A stretch of DNA of 64,000 nt from Metellina segmentata (GCA_947359465.1 OX375872.1:137969432-138033431); one strand, 5' to 3'; shown: positions 23,504 to 35,239, counted from the first letter of the stretch. The notes: generated by a model not told the origin, from the letters alone. Numbers and translations are program-made.

Positions 23504-25414
23504 CAGGATGGTCATAAAGAAACTTGGCCAATATATGGACCTCTAGCGGCCGTTCCGTTCAACCGATCGAGATGAGATTTCAGATATAGGTATTCAGAGG
23601 TATGAGCTCGGGATTCTGTGAACGACAACAAAGTGGCACTCACGGTTACGGTTATAGGTAGAGAAACTCGAACATTTCGAGTGGCAACGGCCATTTTTTC
23701 CCGTCTCAAAATTCTCAGCGCATGCAAAAACCCCAAAGAGCGTTGGAACGGTAAGTGTATCACAAAAAACAGACGCACAAAAACAGCTCTACGAACGGCC
23801 AACAAAACCACGTTCAGGGCGCACGGACGAAATTTGCATATGACAGAGGCACGACGCCAATTACTGATGACAACACAGATCGGTCAAAGGAAAATTTATA
23901 TTTGGATTACACATTTTCCACTTGGGTTCCATCGCAGGCAATTACGCATTGCATGCGGGAAACTGTGAAGAGTGAAGCTGAACGTAACATAGCATGAGGG
24001 ATGTTTGTGATCTCACGTTTGATAGAGTCTTTCAAATCCGGTAAAGTTTGCGGATTGCACATGTACACTCTAGATTTTAGATATCCACAGAACCAGAAAT
24101 CCATAGGAGTGAGGTCGGGGGATCTAGGAGGCCACGGAAATGGAAAATGGCGTGAGATGACGCCGTTGCCAAAATGCTGTTCCAGAACCCTGCGAACAGA
24201 CGTCGCTATATTTGGAGGTACGCCATCTTGCATCCAAACGATGTCATTCAGTGCATTTCGATGCAGCAATTCTGGTATGACGTAGTTTTACAGCATGTCT
24301 GTATAGCGAGAGCCTGTCACAGAACATGTTACAAACCCCGTTGGTGTCGCTTCCTCAAAGAAGTACGGGCCGAGAACAATTGTACCTGCAATGCCGCACC
24401 ATACAGTAACTTTGGCGTCGTATAAAGGTACTGGTGCCACTGCATGCGGATTCGTGTCTGCCCAGTGTACACAATTTTTGGTGTTAACGTTGCCAGTTAA
24501 GGTGAAATGCGCCTCGTCTGTCAATAATATGCGAAGAGACCAGTCGTTATCGCCATCATATCGGATAAGGAATTCATTTTCAAAGTCGATACGTTGTTGA
24601 TGGTCCCCCGCGTGCAACATTTGGACGCGCTGGTACAGGTATGGAAACAAGCGGAGCGCAGTAGCTTTAGGACCGTTGTTTTCGGCATATCCAATACACG
24701 AGCTGTACCTCTTGCTGTTTGCATATGCCCTGAAGTCACTGTGTGATGCACTTCCGTAACAGTGTCCTCAGGAACAGTTGGTCGTCCGGATCGCTGTCTA
24801 TCACAGGTGCAGCCAGTTTCTTCGAATTTCTTTGCTAAATCACGCAGAGCTTTCAGGCTACATGGGCCACGTATTTGGAGATGGTTTCGACGGTAAATAC
24901 GCAAGGCTTCAGCGGCATTCATCCCATTTTGATAATAGAGTTTCATCAATTCCCCACGAACTTTCGCTGACAGAGTCATTTCGTTGGCATGTGCGAGCTC
25001 CCGACTGAAGATATGGCTGAATATCTGGCGAAAGGCGTTCTGTGGTTTGTGTCTTGTCCTTGTCAGATGCAAATTTCCTCCGTGCGCCTCGAACGAGGTT
25101 TTGTTGGCCGTTCGCAGAGCTGTTTTTTGTGCTGGCATAACGCGTCCGTTTTTTGTGATACACGTACCGTTCCAACACTCTTTAGGGTTTTCGTATGCGA
25201 TGAGCATTTTGAGACGGGAAAAAGTGAGCGTTGGTATTCCAAAATTTCGAGTTTCTCTACCTATAACCGTAACTGTGAGTGCCACTTTGTTGTCGTTCAC
25301 AAAATCCCAAGCTCATACCTCTGAATAACTATATCTGAAATCTCATCTCGATCGGTTGAACGGAACGGCTGCTAGAGGTCCATACATTGGCCAAGTTTCT
25401 TTATGACCACCCTG
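23504..25414 (-). mobile_element. mariner-type transposon with about 345-bp terminal inverted repeats
   Basis: It is flanked by TA (23502-23503 and 25415-25416). Its ends are CAGGATGGTCATAAAGAAAC on the left and CAGGGTGGTCATAAAGAAAC read inward from the right. Similarity between the ends continues for roughly 345 bp (23504 to about 23850 against 25414 to about 25065), far longer than the usual 25-35 bp of mariners. The transposase lies between, on the minus strand. The element is in PBDC1 intron 1. Confidence 0.9.
23907..24980 (-). pseudogene. mariner-family transposase (rosa-like D-to-D spacing)
   Basis: The start MTLSAKVRGELMKLYYQNGM is at about 24980, followed by a helix-turn-helix region and GRPTVPEDTV. 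After a frameshift near 24650 come the catalytic parts: ILLTDEAHFTLTG (first Asp), IVWMQDGVPPNIA (second) and PPRSPDLTPMDFW (third). By my count 41 residues separate the Asp of QDG from that of PMD, the spacing reported for the DD41D/rosa group. An in-frame TAA (24288-24290) precedes the second Asp. The C-terminus MQCVIACDGTQVENV ends at 23907. One frameshift and one stop make it inactive. Confidence 0.85.
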
Positions 25415-25668
25415 TACATAATGCTGCTGCTTCTTGTAAAAATTATTATGTTCCTTACTTTTTACAAGTTATTTATGTTGGTTCTGAATATTTGCCCTAA
25501 GTTTTCAATCACTGCCATGACACTGCACTGAATTGATCTAAACTTTAACATTCTGCTCTGGATTTTTAAGAATATCAGTTGACTGTATCTGGAAATAGTT
25601 TACTGTAAAACTTTTTATTAAATTAATAGTTTCAAGTTACATAAACTAACCTAATGCATTGTTTTCAG

Positions 25669-25728
25669 CCTGAACTAGAAATAGCATGGGCAGAAAAAGC
25701 TGTTGAACACATGGAAACACATTTCAAT
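25669..25728 (+). CDS. PBDC1: PBDC1 coding exon 2
   Basis: Encodes PELEIAWAEKAVEHMETHFN, matching the family's conserved DPxIExAWAxKAxxHAExYF block. The acceptor is TTGTTTTCAG and the donor AAT|GTAAGT; both ends are phase 0. The exon is 60 bp. Confidence 0.92.
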
Positions 25729-26465
25729 GTAAGTTCCAAGTATATTATGTGAACTGCACACATACAGTGTGGGCCTGAATTAACTCAAGAGTATAAAAAT
25801 TTATTACATAAGTGATTATATTTGGCAAACTTTTAGTTGAGTGGAGGAAGCATAAGAGTTGCTTTTGTAAAGATAATTACAAATTGGTGAAAGGATTTGG
25901 CCTAGAAATGCAAAAATAGTTAATAATCTCTTTTGTGACTTCTAATTGCATTTTAAAAGCTAATCTCTAATCTAATCCAGTTTTCTGTGTGTGTGATCAG
26001 ATATAATTTATATTCCTACCATATACCTGCTAACTCTTCTAGATTTTCCAGAAAACCACTTTTTTCTGTCCTGAGCTTTTCTTTTCAATTTGAAATTTTT
26101 TTAAATGACTCCAAATTTGGTATTTAGCATTGTATTGTGACAATTAATGAAGGAACGATATTGGAATTAGGTTGGCTAGTTGCCATAAAAATTTGCTTTA
26201 GGCAAGTCGATTTGGGGAAGCAAGGATTTCATGCATATTATAAAAGTAAAAACAGTGTGTACCAGAAATTTTCAAAATTGAAAAACAAGTATTGGAATCA
26301 ATTGACAGGTTGCCAGAAAAATTTAATTTGGAAAACAGATTTCATATCATTAAAAAAGAAAGGCACATTTAATTTGTGTTCATTTGAAACTTCAGCATTT
26401 GGTATTTAAATCTCTAAAAATCTGGGTTTTTTTCAGAGCTTGGCAAATATGACGCCTTTGATATA
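25729..26465. other. PBDC1 intron 2, left part: nothing recognised
   Basis: AT-rich sequence up to the mariner at 26466. A 90-codon frame at 26137-26409 carries no recognisable motif. Confidence 0.5.
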
Positions 26466-27662
26466 CAGGGTTTGTCCATAAAGTAATGAGACTGGGTCTG
26501 GTAAAAATAATTTATTGATCCAATCATTACATATTATTAAAAGTCTTCAAAATAGTCTCCTTGTGTGTCGATACACTGCTGCAAACGCAGGTCCCACGCA
26601 GAGACTGACAGCTCGTTGGATAGCAGAACATCTTCGAAACGGTGACCTTTCAAGGCTTCTCTTGAACTTTGGGAATAGGAAAAGGTCTGCCAGGCTCACA
26701 TCGGGGCTGTACATTGGCTGCGACAAGGTTGCAACCCCTATCCGGGCAAGGGGTAGGCAGTCACAACGAAGGCGGTGGAGGCTGGATCATTGTCGTGGTG
26801 GAACTTCCAGCGATGGGCAATCTCCGGTCTTTTCCGTTTGACTGCTCTGTGCAGGCACACAAGGACTTATTTGTAGAAAACGGCATTGACGGTTCGTCCT
26901 GGAGGTACAAATTCTTTGTGAACCAATTGAATGAATATTGTTTTTGCCTTGGACTTCGTCATTCTTGCTTTCTTGGGCGGGGGGAGTTCGAGGTGTGCCA
27001 CTCCGAACTTTGGCCCTTGATTTTGGGGTCGTACTGGAACACCCATGATTTGTCGCCTGCTATTACGTCATCTAAAAAGTCTAGTTCACTTTCTAACTGT
27101 TCCAACATCTCACGGGAAACATCAACTCGTCGTTGTTTTTGTTCATCATTCAACACTTTTGGCACCAATTTCACACAAACCTTCCTCTTGTTCAAATTTT
27201 CAGAACTAATTTTGTGAACCATTGTCTTACACATGTTGAGGTCTTCGGCGATTAATCTTACACTCAAACCACGGTTGGAGTACAGGAGATGTTTTACTTT
27301 GGCCACATTTTCATTTAAATCACTCGTTGAAGGGCGTCCAGGTTGCTCCATGTCTTCAACGGTCTCCGGTCTGTTCTTGAACTCACTGAAACAACGGAAA
27401 ACCTGAGCCCTTAACAGGGCATAATCTTTGTAAGCCTCCTTAACCAAAGTAAGCGTCTTGGAAGCAGTTTTGCCCAGTTTAAAGCAAAATTGAATTACAA
27501 AGTTGAAAAAAATTGAAAAGTCCTTGAATTTTTTTTGGATAAAGGTATAGGAACCATGCCTTAGCTTAGAACCCCACCACAAATCCCGCCACCAGGGAAT
27601 GCTCTAATGGTAACTGGAGCGCTGCACAGTGGCCAGTCTCATTACTTTACGGACAAACCCTG
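26466..27662 (-). mobile_element. mariner transposon in PBDC1 intron 2
   Basis: TA at both sides. The TIRs are CAGGGTTTGTCCATAAAGTA on the left and CAGGGTTTGTCCGTAAAGTA read inward from the right, about 30 bp with one or two differences. Its 1197 bp is normal for mariner. Confidence 0.92.
26520..27570 (-). pseudogene. mariner DD34D-type transposase, frameshifted
   Basis: The open part (27582-26959) carries FCFKLGKTASKTLTLVKEAY, the helix-turn-helix and RPSTSDLNENVAKVKHLL, then VIAGDKSWVFQYDPKIKG with the first catalytic Asp (Lys in place of the usual Glu after GD). The frame is lost at about 26960; the rest, including a DNDPA block for the second Asp and YSPDVSLADLFLFPKFKRSL for the third, lies in other frames down to about 26520. 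Confidence 0.85.
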
Positions 27663-27929
27663 TATATATAGAAACCCTGATTTAATGCATTTCAAGGGAC
27701 CAGAAAGAAATAACATATGCGAGAAAACGTTAAATCGGTTTTGGAGAAAAAACATAGAGCATGAAATAAAGACTAATTTAAGTAACATATCTTTTATTTC
27801 TTCCTTGACAATAGTTTATTGTTTAAAGAAATCTCTGTTATTTTGATTTGCGTTTTGCTTTTACTAGCTAAATCATTAACATCATTCTCCATATATGAGT
27901 TTTTGTAATTTTTTTGATAGATATTCATT

Positions 27930-28195
27930 ATGAACACAAAAAGAACTATTTGAGGTTTTCTATCTTCATGATCGTTAAAGATAGAGTGAAGATTACAACG
28001 CATTTGAAATCTGCAGAAAATTTTACACCAGATCAATAACCTCGGGTAGTCTGAATTTTATGCAAATTTGCGACATGCCCATGTCAGGTGAAGGTGGGAC
28101 TCATTCTTAAAATTATTGTTTTTCTTTTTAATGTTTTCAGTATCAGTAAGGAGACGAAAAGAAGTGTCATGGGCAATGCAGTGCTAGCCTGCTAG
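27930..28195 (+). mobile_element. 3' fragment of the Helitron family
   Basis: Shares ATCGTTAAAGATAGA and GCAGAAAATTTTACACCAGA with the full copies and ends GCTAG|T at 28195, preceded by CGAAAAGAAGTGTCATGGGC, the same 3' block. The 5' end is missing or too diverged to place. Confidence 0.7.
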
Positions 28196-28823
28196 TATGT
28201 GTTTATTTTAAGAAAATCGCTTTGAGTTCTCACTGAAAAAAAAGTTAAATGATGGAAATATTTCGAAGTGATGTATAATATGGGATTATTTTAACATTGA
28301 AAGTATATGAAATTGTTTGGGACCATTGAAAAATGACATTATATGGGGGAAATTGTTGAGTGTGGGTTACATTAATTTGAGATTTCACTGTATACATGCT
28401 ATTCTGCTCTTTCTGATTTATTTCATCTTCTATTCTTTTAAATAAAGCTGTATAATTTCTTCAGACTTATTGTATCAGCAGTTTCAATGAAACTGTCTTT
28501 CTATTGCCTTTGTAAATTATGTACTGTATTGTTGATAATGAGAACAAATGTGAAGCTTCTAATCCCCTTTATCACAGTCCTTAACCTGAATATTCACATC
28601 AAGAAATGTATACAATTCTTGCCATAGATCCAGTATCAATTTAAGAATTATGTAGACATTTATTAAAAATAAAAGAAAGTTTTCTTTTATAGAAAAAAAA
28701 TTTGAGAAAGAGGAATTGACAAATTTTATGAAAAGTAGATAACTGCACAGCTAATTATATTCACTGTTATTCCCAATTAAGTTGTGCATCATATGTATAG
28801 ATCTAATCTATATTCCTTTGTAG

Positions 28824-28964
28824 TTGATTTCATCAGTTACAGCAAGCCATCTTAAGCTTACACCTTATGATGATGAGATATATGATGCTTTTACTGCAGA
28901 ATTTCCTAGTTTCAAGCTAGATATTATTGATGAAGAATCTTTAAAAAGTAATCAGAGTAAAGAG
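28824..28964 (+). CDS. PBDC1: PBDC1 coding exon 3
   Basis: Encodes 47 residues beginning LISSVTASHLKLTPYDDEIY and ending LKSNQSKE. It matches the human block with KLISSVDPQFLKLTKVDDQI and the following LDxEELKSxxxKE. The acceptor is TTCCTTTGTAG and the donor GAG|GTATGT; both ends are phase 0. The next family exon starts with W at 48670, after a 19.7-kb intron. Confidence 0.94.
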
Positions 28965-30530
28965 GTATGTTATTTTTTGAATCCAACATTGCATTATGCA
29001 CTTTGCTCTATTTTTAAGAAATTATCCTGTGTTTTGTCCCTTTTTTAAAACGAAACAAGAATTTTAACCCAGATTGAGTTAATCATTTGTGATTATCGAC
29101 TTTGCTTTATTTGGTATTCCTATAACGTCCTTTTTTAAATTAACGGCCCACAATGTTTCGTCATACGGCCAAAAAAAATGCTGTTTTATGCTTCTGTTTA
29201 GTTTCAGCTTCTCCCTTTAGGCAGCACTGCTACGTCTTGCCTCACGAAAATATGAGGAACATTTGGCACAACATTGTCGTCATTTTACTGTATTGTCGCT
29301 ATAGTGTAGTTAGACCAACAACAATTTTATACAAAGCCCACATCACAACTCAAAGTCCTATCGCGAGGCTACTTTTACGCGCTACAATATGAAGTGCAGG
29401 CAATTCGGACTAATGGAATTTAAGAGGCTGCAATTTGCTGCAGAGGAAGATGGAAGTATCCAAATGTGTTATGAAACAGCCAATCACGGTTTCGTTTTGA
29501 GAAATATGCAAAAAAAAAAAAAGCAGTCTTGGATTTAAACATTATTTTGTTAATGACTCCAATGCTCTAAGCCTTCACAATGCTGGCTTCTTATACGACT
29601 GCCGTATTTGCATATTAGGGTCTGTAAATTAAAAAAGACCGTTATAGCGAAATGCTGTAATTTTGTTGATTTTTTATGCAATTTTTTGTTTGTTTCTGTG
29701 TTTGGGTTTCTGTGTGGTAAGCATAGCAATATTTCATTTTGAGAATTTATGCAGCGTATAAATTTACAAATTACTTTTGGTACAAATACAAATTTAGTTT
29801 TGGTTTGGTTATCTTTTTGGAAGTTTAGCGATTTCTGTGTACTTCAGTTTTCGTAAAGCAACACTTCCACCGTTCATCAACGCATCTCTCAAATGTGCAT
29901 ACTGTTCCACTCTCAAAATCCTCTGATTGAGTCATATATATAACACCCTTTCCAATTCAAACTTGGAATACATGTTGACAATAAATTGATGGAACAGGTC
30001 TTTGCTTCTCAGTAAAACGTTGAAATTCGAAGAGCGCATCATCATCCTATGAGCGTAGAACTACATAGAGGAAATGTTCTTAGTTTGCATAAATGATCCA
30101 AATCCAAGATTGGCGGGAGTGCAGTACACACCATTTGAAGACTTGACATTTTTAGGAAATCAAATATATCCAAATAATCCAAACTAAAACTTAATATGCT
30201 TTTAAAAAAGCAATACATTTTTATAAAGGATATCCAGTAATTGGGCGGCTACACACACACAGGAAATAAGGATTTAGTCAATACCGATTTAAGACTGTTG
30301 CCATTCGGAAGAAAACAATAATAATTAAATATCTCTATAAATTAATTTTAAAATGTTCTAGATTAATTTTAAAATTCGGGACACGCCGAACAGACAACAC
30401 ATGAACTTCATTTTATAATAGTCGAGACTCACTTTCGTACGATTACTTTTCAAGACAGACGTGTTTCTATGGCTTCCAGAAGATGAATAACTGATATTCA
30501 CCACTGGTATTCTGTGGAACTCCTTGAAGA
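28965..30530. other. PBDC1 intron 3, left part: nothing recognised
   Basis: No termini, coding blocks or RNA genes were supported in this stretch. Confidence 0.45.
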
Positions 30531-30539
30531 AAGGGCAAT

Positions 30540-30760
30540 CAATCACTGATGTTGCTCTTTTCTTTGGCGCTCATTCTGTTATTTCACGATTATGCAAACA
30601 AGCCAAACAGTTGTCCGAAGACCTGTAGCCCGCTGCCCAAAGGTTACTACCCCCTCAGAAGATCTATATATTGCTGTTGTAGCAAAGCACTGATCATGCA
30701 TGGCTGTGCCAAAGGCAATTCTTTTCCCATGAAATAAAGATGTCAATTTCATCAAAAAGC
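30540..30760 (+). pseudogene. Tc1-like transposase N-terminal remnant
   Basis: In shifting plus-strand frames: LFFGAHSVISRLCKQAKQLS then VVRRPVARCPKVTTPSEDLY and IAVVAKH. This is the standard Tc1 DNA-binding region (HSVISRLWxxF..TG.V.RRP..GRPR.TT..EDRYI...A.R). No TIRs were found and the catalytic domain is absent. Confidence 0.7.
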
Positions 30761-30799
30761 AACTCTTGCGAGAATTGCCCGTTAGTGTTCAAATTATAA

Positions 30800-31235
30800 A
30801 TCTATCGACATTATGTGTGACACAGATGAGGCCTTAAACTACACAACAGAGTTTTTGAACACATTGGAACCATCTGGAGTACTCCTGCACATATTGGAGC
30901 TAAAGATTGGAGCACCAATTATGCTTCTCACAAATCTGAATCCACCTTCACTCTGCAATGGCACAAGACTGTCAAGAAACTAATGCCAAATATTATTGAT
31001 GCCACCATCATGACTGGACAGGCTGCAGGTGAAGACAAATTCATTCCTAGAATACCAAACATCCCTTCTTATATCACATTCCAATTTTTAAAAAATTCAG
31101 TTCCCTGTTCGTTAAAGTTTTGCTGTGAGCATCAACAAGGCACAAGGACAGTCGCTGAAAGTCGTAGGACTTGGTCTCATTAAACTCTGTTTCTACCACG
31201 TTCAATTGTATGTGGGGTGTTCGGAGAGTTGGATA
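30800..31235 (+). pseudogene. Helitron PIF1-like helicase C-terminal fragment
   Basis: Plus-strand frames give DEALNYTTEFLNTLEPSG, LKIGAPIMLLTNLNPPSLCN then GTRL, a shifted TGQAAGEDKFIPRIP, and SINKAQGQSLKVVGLGLIKL. These are the last conserved blocks of the Pif1/RecD-type helicase in Helitron Rep-Hel proteins (KVGAPIMLLRN.. through TINKxQGQSL). Frameshifts separate them. It shows that an autonomous Helitron lineage once lived in this genome; no terminus of that copy was identified. Confidence 0.85.
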
Positions 31236-33278
31236 CATTTTTACTTTTTATAAATAAATATCACTTAAATTTCTTGCCAGATATGGTTATTTCAATAAGT
31301 GTTGAGGTATACTCTCCCATCTTTAAAATTTGTTTTCCTCTCGCACATGGGACAGACTTATTTCATTGAAATTAATTGCTTCTAAAGTAACATTTAACAT
31401 TACAAAATTGCTAATTTTAAAAATTCTGATAAGCAATAAAATAATTTACTTTGTACTCAAGAAAACAAAAAAATTGCCTTTACTTTTGGTCTATTAACCT
31501 ATTTAATTTAAAATTAAAAATTACCTCAACATTAAAAATTTTTCTAATTTTTTCATCTCCCTATTATCTGAGTAATTTGTGGTTAAAATATACTGCGTTG
31601 CCCAAACCAACACATTTCATTGTTTGTTAAGTTAAAAATAAAGTACACATTTAAGTTGTAAAATTTTAAAAATATGAGACTCATTTTTTCTATTAAGTAA
31701 AAAAGCATGTTTGATAATCTCATAGCAGAATTTTTTTGTTTCTCAATTTAAAAAAATTCTGCAGTTAAATTTTCCTGGAATATCCACTTGTGTTTTCGAT
31801 GCCAAGCAAAATTTCCAGTCTAAATAGCTTTCATTCAGGAAACAATGCTCAGAGTTGTAAAAAAGCAGATTTCTAACCACAGTTTTTTCACAGTGATTCT
31901 TTATTCAACCGTGAATACATTGGTGCAGTCAAAATCGTTAACTCTAAACTGAATTGACCACTGAACTTACTTCACGGTAGCAGAATTTCATGTATTCAAC
32001 AGTATAAAAATTCTGTATTCTCCCTTGATAGGAATGGAACAGATAGCATTGTTAAAACAGATATGGTACTCAAGTGATAGAATCTGAATATGTTAAAAAA
32101 AACTAGATTTAAATAGCAATAAAACTATCTAAATTAAAACATTTTACTATTTTTTTATTTATCTACATCATATTAAACTTTTATTTACTCTGCATTCTGT
32201 CCATTATCTAAAATAATCGGCTATAGTGTGTTGTAATCTGGATAGAACATTTTGAACATTTTTCAACATATCCCAAGGTGTTCTCTTGCTCCATAATGAA
32301 GTTTTCTTCTGTCAACTCAAAGAACCATTTGCACGAAAATCGTTACTTTCCACTTGAGGATTGTGATCTTCATCTAATTTGCCCAAGTTGTGGTCATCCC
32401 TGGCTATAGAAGCCTTAACTATTATAAGCTCAGATATACGAATATTTTTATCCATACCGACATACTCCTTTGACATTATCTGTTGTAAGAATTCTGAGTC
32501 TTTCAGCTCTGGTTCATTGCTTTTTCCTTGTTGGGTTTCAGTCTTCAAACTTATTAAAAACTCAGTTAAAGAGGAAATAATTTATTTACAATTCAAAATA
32601 CTCTATAGTTACTCAATTAATAAATCCAACAACTCAAAAATACACATCACTCGAAGTGCAAAAGGTTATAAGTCAAAAATTCCAGTTTTTCTTTCATTAT
32701 TGTTGCATGTGGCATTTTGTGATTTCCACCTGGTGGAAAAATCTTGTATGTCATCAGCTGATCCAATAAAAGTTACTACCAAATGTACATAGTAATAATA
32801 GAATCAAATCAAGGAAAACGATTTGTTCTTTGCTCCTGAAAAAAATACCTTTTTTTATACATACGACCTTTTGCACTTCGACTGATGATATGCCTCAGGG
32901 ATCTGACTGAAAAATACAATAACCCAATCTCACAGCACATTATCAGGAGTACTCTTAATCTTTTCTTCATATTTTTTGCCTGCTGATAAAAAGTACTTGT
33001 TGCATGGTTGATAAAGAGCTGCAATTAGGTGGTATTGATTTTAAAGTATGAGGTTTTTCCAATCATTTCCAAAATTTTCAGGCAGAGCATCTCTTGCCCC
33101 AGGATTCCATGAACAGTAAACAAAATGTTTCACGTATGGCATGAGGTTGATTTGAAGATACTATTTTTACATGTCCTGTGAGTTAAACTGATTTGATTAG
33201 TGACTGACATTTTTGAATTGTTCTATTAATTTGAGATTTTGTAACTTTGGGGCCAAACTTGTTATTTTATGTGTGCAG
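31236..33278. other. PBDC1 intron 3, middle: no gene recognised, one inverted-repeat pair
   Basis: Mostly AT-rich. Inverted copies of CGAAGTGCAAAAGGT lie at about 32654 and 32868 (about 210 bp apart), suggesting a small MITE-like element whose limits I could not fix. A minus-strand frame at 32548-32312 is discussed among rejected items. Confidence 0.4.
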
Positions 33279-33479
33279 CTTAAAGAATTTCCATACCTGA
33301 AAAAACACTTTTTAAATGGAAATTTGCATTTGATTTATTTAGTTCACCCAAATGAAGTAGAAAAGGTATACAACAAAACCTTTATTCACTATCGTGAGGA
33401 AATGAAAAAATGCCTAAATGCAAAAGAAAGTCAAAGCCTGAAGACTGGGACAGTTGTACCTGGTGAAAGAAAAGACTAG
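33279..33479 (+). CDS. Orphan terminal-exon-like ORF, unknown protein
   Basis: A 66-residue frame begins directly after a plausible acceptor (TTATTTTATGTGTGCAG) in phase 0 and ends with TAG: LKEFPYLKKHFLNGNLHLIY, LVHPNEVEKVYNKTFIHYRE, then a basic, hydrophilic tail ending GERKD. It lies in PBDC1 intron 3 on the same strand. Exon 3 also ends in phase 0, so splicing 28964 to 33279 would give an open alternative C-terminus. I do not recognise the protein family. It could instead be the last exon of an unrelated or decayed gene, or a chance frame. Composition is protein-like and unlike nearby transposons. No frame or stop damage is visible. Confidence 0.4.
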   Translation, partial: LKEFPYLKKHFLNGNLHLIYLVHPNEVEKVYNKTFIHYREEMKKCLNAKESQSLKTGTVVPGERKD

Positions 33480-34139
33480 TACATGACATGTAATCTAGTT
33501 CTGTAAAAACGTTAAATTAACCTTTACGCTGCAGAGCTTATATTTTTTTAATCGTCTCCAGGAACGGCTGTTTTGCCTGCTTCTCCGATGTTGCTCCGAC
33601 CCCCTTACTTAATTACCTGACTTGAACGATAGAGACGTGAATTTCCATTCATAGTATGACGCTTTCAATTCATATTATGTAGTCCAAATGCTGCTCAATG
33701 GAAACTGAGGGAAAGGTTGTAATATTTTTAGACCACTTTTGTGGTATCTTCAACCATTTGCTCCCTTTTCTACTCCTTTTTATGTTTCTAACAAGAAACT
33801 GTTTTAATTTTGTTTGGATTAAAATTCGTTTATGGAGATCTTGGCAATAACGAATACGATCCCCATTTAATATTTTCATTTGTATTTCAATGACTGATAT
33901 TGAAAAGCAAAAGAAATTTTTGGTTAAGATTTTGTTAATTTATTTCCGAAATTGTCAGCATGATTTAGTCTCATCGTTTATATTCTACATTATTGTTTTA
34001 GTTCATAATATTCATATTTGGGGTGATAAATTAATCGACAGTGTAAAGTATCTGCATTACAAACGAATCTAAAATGCAGATATTTTCCTTGTAGATAGTT
34101 AATACCTAAAATACAGCACATATAAGATTCACACGTATA
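33480..34139. other. PBDC1 intron 3: nothing recognised
   Basis: No coding blocks or element ends up to the Tc1 terminus at 34140. Confidence 0.45.
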
Positions 34140-34456
34140 CACTCATATCCATAAATTAAGGATAATGCCAGCTCTGGCAAATAAAGGTTCAGAAACAAAA
34201 CAAACGTGACTTATTCATAAAGCTCATTTATTAAACAAAAGATGGTGTATGTCTCGTTGGGCCTAAATATTTTGTGTCTTGTTTGTTTTCATTCGGATAG
34301 TTGACTACTATAAGGTTATAGGATATTTAATTCCAGATTTTTCTGTATATTTGTTTCAGTGCAGTGTTTTTTCTGTGTATCTGACTTAGTGCTTTTTCTG
34401 TATGTTTGATTTTGTTTAGTGCTTTTTCTGTGCAATGATTGTTACTTTGGATTACA

Positions 34457-35239
34457 ATGGGTTTAGTTAGAATGTTCAAGGAGATGAGGACAGAGGGAGC
34501 CAGTGGGGAGTTCTATGTGGAATGTGACTTGTGTGGGAATATGGTTGAGGCAGGAAAGGGTGGTGTGAGTGGGGTTAAAATGTCGGAGAAGGTTGTATTT
34601 ACATGCAAGAGTTGCTTAGAGGTGGGTGATTTGAGGAAGGAGCTGGAGGCTTTGAAGGTGAGGTCTGCAGAGGGAGTGGAAAAGGGTGTTCAATGTGTAG
34701 ACTTGGGACTCGTAGATCAGGGGGATGAGGTTGATAAGGTAACTAGAGGGGTTGTGGTTGGTGATTCAATGGTTAGGGTTTGGGGAGAAATGGTAGGGCG
34801 TAAAAAGCGCAATTTTGCAAGGTGTTGCTTGCCAGGCGCCAGGGTAAAACATGTAGTTGAGGCAGTTAAGGCAGGTGTAATTAAAGGGGAGGAAAAGGCA
34901 GTAGTGTGGGTGGGAACAAATGATGTAGACAGGACCACTAATGTTGAGTTTAAGAGGGAAGCGGAAACACTTTTAAGAGGCATTAAGTCTCATGGGGTAG
35001 AGGTAACAGTATTAGGATTACTACCCAGGTATGGGTTAGGTAATGGGTGGTTAAATCAAAGGGCCAATCAGATGAACGGGTTGTTAAGGGATTTGTGTGA
35101 GAGGGAGGAGGTTAGATTTTTAGATGTTTGGAAGGAGTGTAGAAGGGATTGGATAAGCAGGGACAATTTGCATTTAAGCCTGATAGGTAATAGGGAGGTT
35201 GGCAAGCGGGTTTTGAACATTCTGGAGTCAAAAAACTAG
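34457..35239 (+). CDS. CR1 ORF1 protein: Cys pairs plus SGNH esterase domain, intact
   Basis: 260 residues from ATG at 34457, no stop or frameshift. Cys23, Cys26, Cys50 and Cys53 form a probable zinc-binding unit. A Glu/Lys-rich segment (60-80) precedes an SGNH-hydrolase domain: GDS at 102-104 (nucleophile Ser104), GTND at 153-156 (Asn155), and DNLH at 236-239 (catalytic Asp and His). This is the ORF1 type known from CR1 LINEs, which binds nucleic acid and has a lipid-esterase fold of uncertain role. Codon use is G-rich compared with the AT-rich surroundings. The frame could begin six codons earlier only with a non-ATG codon. Confidence 0.88.
   Translation: MGLVRMFKEMRTEGASGEFYVECDLCGNMVEAGKGGVSGVKMSEKVVFTCKSCLEVGDLRKELEALKVRSAEGVEKGVQCVDLGLVDQGDEVDKVTRGVVVGDSMVRVWGEMVGRKKRNFARCCLPGARVKHVVEAVKAGVIKGEEKAVVWVGTNDVDRTTNVEFKREAETLLRGIKSHGVEVTVLGLLPRYGLGNGWLNQRANQMNGLLRDLCEREEVRFLDVWKECRRDWISRDNLHLSLIGNREVGKRVLNILESKN

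Noticed and set aside
32312..32548. Minus-strand 78-codon frame with DSEFLQQIM and a GSLS end, faintly like the C-terminus of proteasome subunit Rpn10
   Set aside because: The resemblance covers only a few residues separated by unrelated sequence, the splice context is weak, and no other Rpn10 part is nearby.
34717..34983. Minus-strand 88-codon frame opposite CR1 ORF1, and other long antisense frames in 34.7-36.4 kb
   Set aside because: Shadows of the G-rich LINE coding strand, with low-complexity Ser/Thr/Leu composition.
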